Source: Sesamum alatum
Taxonomy: Eukaryota > Streptophyta > Magnoliopsida > Lamiales > Pedaliaceae
Direction: 5' to 3'
NCBI GenBank assembly: GCA_034509735.1
Contig: JACGWO010000005.1
Span: 15,365,264-15,429,263 of the forward strand
Length of the DNA stretch: 64,000 nucleotides
Positions within the stretch are counted from its first letter, which is position 1. Every line of letters starts with the position of its first letter. The notes under the pieces are model-generated. The model saw nothing but the letters and a program-made list of their open reading frames with translations. It searched no databases and was not told the DNA's origin. The position numbers and the translations under genes were made by a program. Shown here one piece after another: positions 58,104 to 64,000 of the stretch.

Positions 58104-60101
58104 TGAAAGAAATCGGTGGATCGTCCCGGGAATTGCGCGAATGCGGAAGCGCGATAAAAATAAACATACAAAAAATTAAAGCATGCTTTAAATTTAAAAG
58201 TACAACGCTCAAGGGGTGTGCCCTTGAGGTTCCCGGGCGTTCAGTGTATCTCATGATCATATAACGTGTAAAGAAATCATGGAGGCCATAGAGTTGAAAA
58301 TTAAAGAGGGACGAAAAAAGTAAAACGAGACCTACCGTTGTCGTTTTCGTCTTCAACGGCTACTCGTGTTGTTCCCCGTTTTGCACCGAGATCTCGTTCT
58401 TGAGACCTCCAAATCGTGACACACGATCCACCCACGTATCTTGCACGTCGTGCTAGCAACGAACAAGTGTATATTTTTGGAGTGGATGAATCAACAACAC
58501 GTTATCAATTAACGGTATTGATTCATCTAAGTTCTAATGTTCCAAGAACAAAAGAACTAAGAAAAATATTTTCTTGTTAGAGAGAGAGGGGCGGACGAGA
58601 GGTGAGGAAGGGGGAGATGAGTGTGTGTTGTGTGGTGTGATTTCAAGAATCATCATCCTTCAATTGTTGGAGGCTAGAGGTTTATATAGAGGAGGAGTTT
58701 AATCCTCTTTAAACTCCAACTCTAAGAACTCTAATTTGACTAGGATTTTGACCTAGTCAAAGTCCTAGTCAAACTAGTGTTTGACCTAGTCAAACGAATC
58801 CTAGCCTTCCATCTCCCCTTTCCATCTCAATCGTTGATTTTAATTTAATGGAATATTTAAATCCCATTTAAATATTCCAAAAAGCTAAAAGAATAAATAT
58901 AATATAATAAATAAATATTAATATTTATTCTAAGCCCATTAAATCAACCCTTTAATAAATCCTATTTATTAATTTAATTCCCTTTATCAAATAGAAGGAA
59001 TTAATTTCTCCAAGAAAATATAGGACCCGATTAAATCTAATTTAATCATTCCTTTGCTCCAATATTTAATCCCAAATTAAATATTAAGTGTGTGTGGATA
59101 GTGTGTGACTCTTTAGGTTCACCATTCAGCTAGACTTGGTCGGATTCCTAGAATCCGCCCGTTACCATGGGTGGCCATCTAGCAACGGTCCATGGCACTA
59201 GAGACTAGGTGAGATAATTGGGGATGAACATTTAGGTTCTAACAGTACACTTGTCCTTCTGTCTTCGGTCTCATCACTTAGAGTCTAGGGCACGGAAAAA
59301 GCAGGTACCCATTTTGGACCTAAGTGTCGGTCTGTCTTACTAAACGCCGCAAGAGAAACCTTCCCTTCTGTTCAGTTACTGTGGCCACAGATTTTAGGGA
59401 CAAGACACAGAGCATACATGAGACTCAACTGTCAATGCCTTTTGACAGGAGACAGATCCTTTCTTGGAAACTACTGTCATTTTGTGCACCCGAGCTGCAC
59501 TAAACATGGCTTATGACTACTCAAGAGTATTTTGGCAATCTCTCACCATATCTAAGATACAGACCTGATGCACAGGTAAACTCAGCAGTTCCTCAAGTCA
59601 AAGGACTTGGCCTGTACCGTTGGAACCGGGAATACACGTCATACCTTGCTGACCATACTCAAGGTCCTCCGTAAGACGGTTCCCGCGAGTCACCTCAGTC
59701 AGCTGCTTCCTAGCATGCTGACCCACTAACACTGCTTAGACGACCTTCGTCACCCGTCGATGAAATGCGACAGCAGATGCTTAGTGCAAGTCTCAATGGG
59801 AATCCCGATACCCATTTTTGGGATTCCTTGACTTGGAGATTTCCGGACTGATTCGGTAAGACTGATTTCATGGACCTACCTCCAAGCGTAGTCCCAGTCC
59901 CCGAAATCGATTTCTCAGTCCGTGGGCTTTGTTTGCGTAGTGAACAGAAATGTAAATGCAGATAAGTGAACATAAACAAAGTATTGCCATATGAATTTTC
60001 ACTTCTTTATTCATAAATGTTTTATCAAATACCAAGAAATTGTCTAGACATAGGTTACACATTCCTGCCAAAATTGGCTTACATGGTCACCCATTCTAAC
60101 A
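58104..60101 (-). mobile_element. Solo LTR-1 inserted in LTR-5
   Basis: On the minus strand TGTTAGAATGGGTGACCATGTAAGCC to CCACCGATTTCTTTCA, 1998 bp, flanked by GACAC at 58099-58103 and 60102-60106. Hairpin CTCAAGGG-CACAC-CCCTTGAG (minus strand) differs from that of the young element at paired positions. Confidence 0.95.
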
Positions 60102-60735
60102 GACACTTGTGCTATAACAGTGTATATGTGGAAGTTAGCCTTGGAGGTTTATTGGTGGAAGTTGAATTTGAATTCAAAAATTCCTACTTACACATAAAAT
60201 ACACTACACAAAAATACACTAACATGCTTCAATTTTGCTGGAGATTTTAAGCCAAAAACACCTCTGAAAGTTCTCTCTAAGCGTTCTTTTTTTTTTTGGA
60301 AAGAAAAGAACTTAAAACATTCTAAAGATCACTAATTGATAGTTTTGCTTTGGAATTGCTTTCTTCTTCTCTTCACTATATTTTATCTAGCAATAAACTA
60401 TACTTTGAATCCTTAGTGTGGTGTGGATAATACTTAGAGGAGTTCTACGTTGGACTCTCAAGTGAAAGAAACAAGGAAACAATAAGGGAACAAAGCTAGG
60501 TACAGTTCTACGTGCAACGAGCATAAGGTTGGTTTTCTTTACGTTTTCATATATCTTTTGTTCATATCCTTTTAGCCACATGTCCAGCATCTTCTCCTCT
60601 TTTATTTATACTTTGACAAACACCGAATGCTCGGGAATTTCAAATGGAACACCCCTTTGAACCCATTTTAATTTATGCTTTAAATTCATGTTTTTACGTT
60701 TCCGTTGTGTTCCCGAGCCATACCCGATTCTCTCA

Positions 60736-61131
60736 TCATTAGGATTTGAGCTGCTCAATAAGTATACAAACCACCAGAAGTTTGCTCCAAGGACAATGGA
60801 ATGAGATTTTTCTTTGAGAATGCTGAAATATGATTTAGCATTGTTAAGATTTTATTATCTTCGTACTTTGATAGCATCTTGATTTTAGTTAAAAAGTTTT
60901 GAATCTATTTTGAGTTTAATGTCTATCACATGCATACAGTTATTTGAATGATTTCCTTTTGATTGTTGATTATTCTCAAACCATTGCTAGTTAATTTGGA
61001 GTATATGAAATATCTATCTAGCCGTATGCAGGTTTTCCATATTATTGTTTTATATTGTTGATAATTCATTTTTGGCCTATTTACTAATGTAATTTAATTC
61101 ATTGTTTGTTCCAAAATATATTTATTTATTG
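60736..61131. other. AT-rich DNA without a recognised feature
   Basis: No conserved motif, long frame or match to the LTR families was seen. It follows the end of LTR-5 without a primer site, so that LTR is not the 5' LTR of a visible element. Confidence 0.6.
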
Positions 61132-61320
61132 GGTAAATTACATCTACCTCTCCTAAGGTTTGACATAATTACAAATACCCCCTTGTTGTTTGAAAAATTA
61201 CAAATACCCCCCTAAGGTTTGTAATTTTTAACCAAAAGTCTGAAATTGACCATTTTGCCCTTGAATTAACCTTAGAATTGAAAAAGAGATAATAAGAGAA
61301 GAGAGTAACAAAGCACTAAA
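61132..61320. repeat. Terminal-type repeat (GGGTAAATTACA…), class unassigned
   Basis: GGGTAAATTACATCTACC is followed by two tandem versions of a unit containing AATTACAAATACCCCC and CTAAGGTTTG. Such pyrimidine-rich ends with a GGTTTG motif are common at the ends of plant DNA transposons, but no partner end was found nearby, so the class is left open. Confidence 0.4.
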
Positions 61321-61353
61321 CAAAAAAAAAAAAAGGAAAATATATGAAGTATC

Positions 61354-61489
61354 CACCACAGCTTCAAATTAGCCAAGGTGGATAAAAAGTTTTAACCACG
61401 ATTTTAAAGAGTCATGGTTTTTCTTGACATTTACCATGGCTTTTAAGCCATGGTAAATATTGTGTTGCCTACTCAATTTTCTTGTAGTG
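61354..61489 (+). mobile_element. CACTA-type transposon terminus (right-hand end)
   Basis: It ends AATTTTCTTGTAGTG, the reverse complement of the standard CACTACAAGAAAATT terminus of En/Spm elements. The subterminal region has a perfect 13-bp inverted repeat TTTACCATGGCTT/AAGCCATGGTAAA (61430-61457). In this orientation the element body should lie to the left, yet the coding remnants lie to the right. No left terminus was found. Confidence 0.7.
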
Positions 61490-62017
61490 AATGTCATATT
61501 GCATTCCTTACACTTTGATGCACCAACTTCAAACCTGCAAATCTCCTGCTCAAATATAAGGACAATGCGACAAGTCAACTATTTAAAAATCAATACAACA
61601 AAATATTTGAAATATACAATACCCAGAATACCAAAAGTCGTAATCAAAATACCAAAACACCAATTAAAACTTCAAAAAATAATAATCAATACAAAAAATC
61701 CCAACTGAAATATCTAAACAGCAACCCAAACTTCAAAAAATATTAACCAATACACAAAACTCCCAACTAAAATGTCAAAACACCAACCACTCAAAAAAAA
61801 TAAATAACTGATATACCAAAAATGCAAAACAAAATACCAAAACACCACCAAAGTTTTCATTGTCAATTACACGTACAAGTATATTCTAGGCCATTTACAA
61901 AACAAAAATATAACATATCACAGAGATAGATCATAACGAAATAAATATGAAAACTTACACGGTTTTTTAGAATTGTTTTGTTGCATAATACCCAACAACA
62001 TTTCCTTCAAATCCCTT
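61490..62017. other. A/C-rich degenerate repeat region
   Basis: Many imperfect units such as ATACCAAAACACC and AACTTCAAAAAATA are repeated from about 61600 to 61860. Possibly subterminal repeats of the adjoining CACTA element; no coding is evident. Confidence 0.5.
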
Positions 62018-62715
62018 TCATCGTCTCTTAACCCATCTATCTCTTCCTCTAGTTTTTTCAAAACATTCCTCGTAACCTTGAATTAATGCTTGTTGACTTG
62101 CAATGAGTTCTTTTTTAAAATTAATGCAAGAACTAACACTTTGCAGATCATCTTCTACTGTACTCAACTTTTCTTTAAAGACCTCAAGTTGGGAAGATTC
62201 ACTTGTGGACCTCTTAGTACACATTTGAGGAATAACTCCATATCCTAACCTCTTTTCATAACTTGATCGTCTTCCAAGTGTTTGCTTTATAAATTTCCTC
62301 TTAGAAGCTGAACTTCCTCCCGTGTCATTTGATTGATTTATTAAAGTTTGCATTTTAGCCTGTCATTTACTTATGAACTCAAGCTATTTTACACATATAC
62401 AACAATTGAAATGAGAATTATATAGAATTAAACATACATGTATTGTTGTAGCCTTTTCATTCACAAAAATACCATTTTTCATATGAGTTTGAACAAAATT
62501 ATCCACATAGCTTTGATTTTACTTGCAAATTAAACAAGGATAATATCAGTGTATATCATGAATAAATATAATTAATATAGAGATAAATTTATTCAAACTT
62601 ATATGAAATACAATACCATTTGCAATGATCGTGTGTGGAAAGATCTTGAACCTGAAGTATGACTATACAGAAAGTGTGACCTATTCTTCACATTGATTTT
62701 GGATCTTGTCTTCAT
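62018..62715 (-). pseudogene. Plant Ptta/En/Spm-type transposase (Transposase_24) remnant, multi-exon
   Basis: Three minus-strand blocks resemble the second protein of CACTA elements. 62715-62617 reads SKINVKNRSHFLYSHTSGSR, with the family's NR…HTSGS motif. 62512-62438 reads SYVDNFVQTHMKNGIF, like the conserved QTH…G segment. 62361-62018 includes GRRSSYEKRLGYGV and a heptad-rich helix, probably coiled coil. GT follows the first block and AG precedes the third, so introns are likely, but the second acceptor is unclear. Near 62070 the frame shifts: an adjoining frame continues with LRDDERDLKEMLLG. The recognisable order is collinear with the family. I call it a pseudogene because of the shift and the missing neighbour. 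Confidence 0.65.
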
Positions 62716-62922
62716 TTGCATATGAGAAAATAATAATGGGGCTCATTCAATTGCAAGACAATTTAAGTAACTATATTCAAATTTTAAAAAGATTTGTAAT
62801 TATTACCTTGAATTTTTCACTTTCAAAGTGATCATACAAACTATGCATCTCTCAAAGTGCTCATTTCAAACAATTGATCAAGTATTTTCATTTCATCATC
62901 TTCCTGATCTCCGAGTTCAATA

Positions 62923-62931
62923 GTGTTGTTA
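62923..62931. other. Target-site duplication of the MITE, left copy (gtgttgtta)
   Basis: The nine bases GTGTTGTTA are repeated exactly at 63399-63407. Nine-base duplications are typical of Mutator-like elements. Confidence 0.95.
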
Positions 62932-63398
62932 GGGAAAATTATTTTTTTAGTCCGCCAAGTATGCCCAATATTAATTTTAGTCCGATAATTATGCCCATCT
63001 TTTTCTAAGTCCAGTAATTTGCAAAATTGATGAGATTTAATCTGAATTAAGATTTTTTACTCAATTTTCCGACGATATTTTGAAAATTAACAGAAAAATG
63101 CACATGTGACAACTATTTGATTAAATTTCGGCAACTTATACACGTGTACAATCACATGTATTAGGTGGCATTCAAATTAAAATTCACCTCATTTCAATTG
63201 CGACGCAGGCTTAAAAATTCTCAAAATATGTCCAGTTGGCATGCCATATAATATTTCCGATCAAGAAATCAAAATCGACCACCGGAAGACTAAATCTCAT
63301 CAATTTTGCAAGTTACTGGACTTTACAAAAAATAGACATAATTACTAGACTAAAATTAATATTGAGCATATTTAGAGGACTAAAAAAGGAATTTTCCC
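62932..63398. mobile_element. Mutator-like MITE, 467 bp, long terminal inverted repeats
   Basis: Ends GGGAAAATT…AATTTTCCC. The outer roughly 110 bases on each side are inverted copies: left …TTTGCAAAATTGATGAGATTTA at about 63013-63037, right TAAATCTCATCAATTTTGCA at 63290-63309, with small differences. With the 9-bp TSD this fits a non-autonomous Mutator-type element. No coding capacity. It interrupts the CACTA transposase frame. Confidence 0.93.
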
Positions 63399-63697
63399 GT
63401 GTTGTTATGTATAGGATTGGTAGTAGGACTTCTACTCTTAGAAAAAAAAGACTGTGGACTTGTAAATTCTCCATGGCATATCCAGTCCTTATAATAAATA
63501 GAAAATCCTTTTAAGTGCGAATCTCTTTTAACTTGAAGAAGGTCCCTTCTTTTGGTATTACGACATTCATTATACGGGCATAAAATTTTAGTGTCCAAGG
63601 ATAAAGCCTTTTCTCTTGGAAACTTCACAAATGATTCCATCCCAGCTATGTATGTAGAACTAAATCTTTTTTTTTCATCAATCCAACTCTTATCCAC

Positions 63698-64000
63698 ACC
63701 TGCATAATTTAAATCCTATATTTAGTAGCACATTTAAATCCTATATTTAGTAGAACAATCATACATCAACACAAAATACATAATAATATTCTAGTCGAGA
63801 CAACAAATTAATGTATGAATAAACAAAGCCTACATTGATTATAGCATACTATACTTCTTACAGAAATTCTTGGCACCCCTTTCGCAAGTGATTAATTGCT
63901 TTTACAAACTATAATATGCAAAATTGTAAAAAATATATCTGTAAGTTGAGGACATTGGATAAAGCAAATATAAATTGAACATATTTCTTATTCAAATTTA
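63698..64000. other. AT-rich DNA upstream of the CACTA remnant, no recognised feature
   Basis: It should contain the promoter side of the CACTA remnant, but no terminus (TAGTG) or long frame is visible before the window ends. A short direct repeat, CATTTAAATCCTATATTTAGTA, or part of it, occurs twice near 63708-63752. Confidence 0.5.

Larger units (their letters stand above)
57995..60735 (+). repeat. LTR-5, 3' part, split by a solo LTR-1
   Basis: 57995-58103 and 60107-60735 are together the 3' part of an LTR-5 in plus orientation, matching 48680-49060 and 46518-46628 reversed. It ends CATACCCGATTCTCTCA. Hairpin TTCAAATGG-AACAC-CCCTTTGAA (60639-60661, one mismatch) and closing stem GCTCGGGAA (60629-60637) / TTCCCGAGC (60710-60718). 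Confidence 0.8.
62841..63697 (-). pseudogene. CACTA transposase N-terminus (transposase-associated domain), split by a MITE
   Basis: Starts MDKSWIDEKKRF at 63697. The domain pattern is that of the transposase-associated domain found at the N-terminus of TNP2-type transposases: MDKSW, then CPYNECRNTKRR (Cys pair), then HLKGFSIYYKDWICHGE. About 97 codons are readable to the MITE at 63398. Left of the MITE the same frame resumes after one TSD copy (IELGDQEDDEMK…) for 26 codons to a TAG at 62841-62843. The DDE core of TNP2 (normally several hundred residues) is absent, so this is a deletion derivative. In intact elements it would bind the subterminal repeats and cut the ends. Confidence 0.82.

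Noticed and set aside
60202..60220. CACTACACAAAAA as a left CACTA terminus matching 61489
   Set aside because: It lies within LTR-5 sequence shared with 48678-49060 and does not match the CACTACAAGAAAATTG end beyond the first seven bases.
61369..61578. 69-codon minus-strand frame with CKECNMTF resembling a zinc finger
   Set aside because: It crosses the CACTA terminus at 61489, so half of it is transposon end sequence; the CxxC pattern is probably chance.

Overview
The window is a gene-poor, AT-rich stretch of a large plant nuclear genome. It contains nested Ty1/copia LTR retrotransposons with initiator-Met-tRNA primer sites (TGGTATCAGAGC), a CACTA (En/Spm) transposon remnant and a Mutator-like MITE. 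This combination points to an angiosperm, probably a eudicot, but nothing identifies the species. I found no host protein gene, no tRNA or rRNA gene and no CRISPR array.

I sort the long (about 2.0-2.3 kb) LTRs into six related families by their first and last bases. LTR-1 belongs to the young element, element D and several solo copies. LTR-2 belongs to the tandem elements A and B, LTR-3 to element C and its solos, LTR-4 to one solo, LTR-5 to two broken copies, and LTR-6 to elements E and F.

Layout. 1-28169 (+): two decayed LTR-2 copia copies, A and B, lie in tandem, each followed by an LTR plus a 5'-truncated second LTR. A young, nearly intact LTR-1 copia element (10787-21179, TSD cttcc) sits in the gag remnant of B. 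28170-45302 (-): element E (LTR-6), interrupted by element C (29123-43653, TSD gttac). C is itself interrupted by the internally deleted element D (31858-37414, TSD tagcc), and D contains a solo LTR-3 (33093-35327, TSD gcttt/gctct). 45303-54712 (-): element F (LTR-6), inserted in the integrase region of E. Its 3' LTR is split by LTR-5, which is itself split by LTR-3, and its reverse transcriptase is split by a solo LTR-4 (TSD cacta). 54713-60735: LTR-1, an inverted chimeric LTR piece, and an LTR-5 containing a solo LTR-1 (TSD gacac). 60736-64000: AT-rich DNA with a CACTA terminus, minus-strand CACTA coding remnants, and a 467-bp MITE with a perfect 9-bp TSD.

Only the young element has a near-complete polyprotein: 1351 codons with gag, protease, integrase, RT and RNase H motifs, broken by one TAG at codon 61. 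The most interesting signal is non-coding. All six LTR families keep an RNA hairpin with an NACAC-type loop, and its stem sequence changes by compensatory pairs. Five of them also keep a second long-range stem that closes around it, just before the primer site. The leaders add GC-rich hairpin arrays and a conserved domain of about 430 nt closed by a 16-bp stem. These look like structured cis-acting RNA signals.
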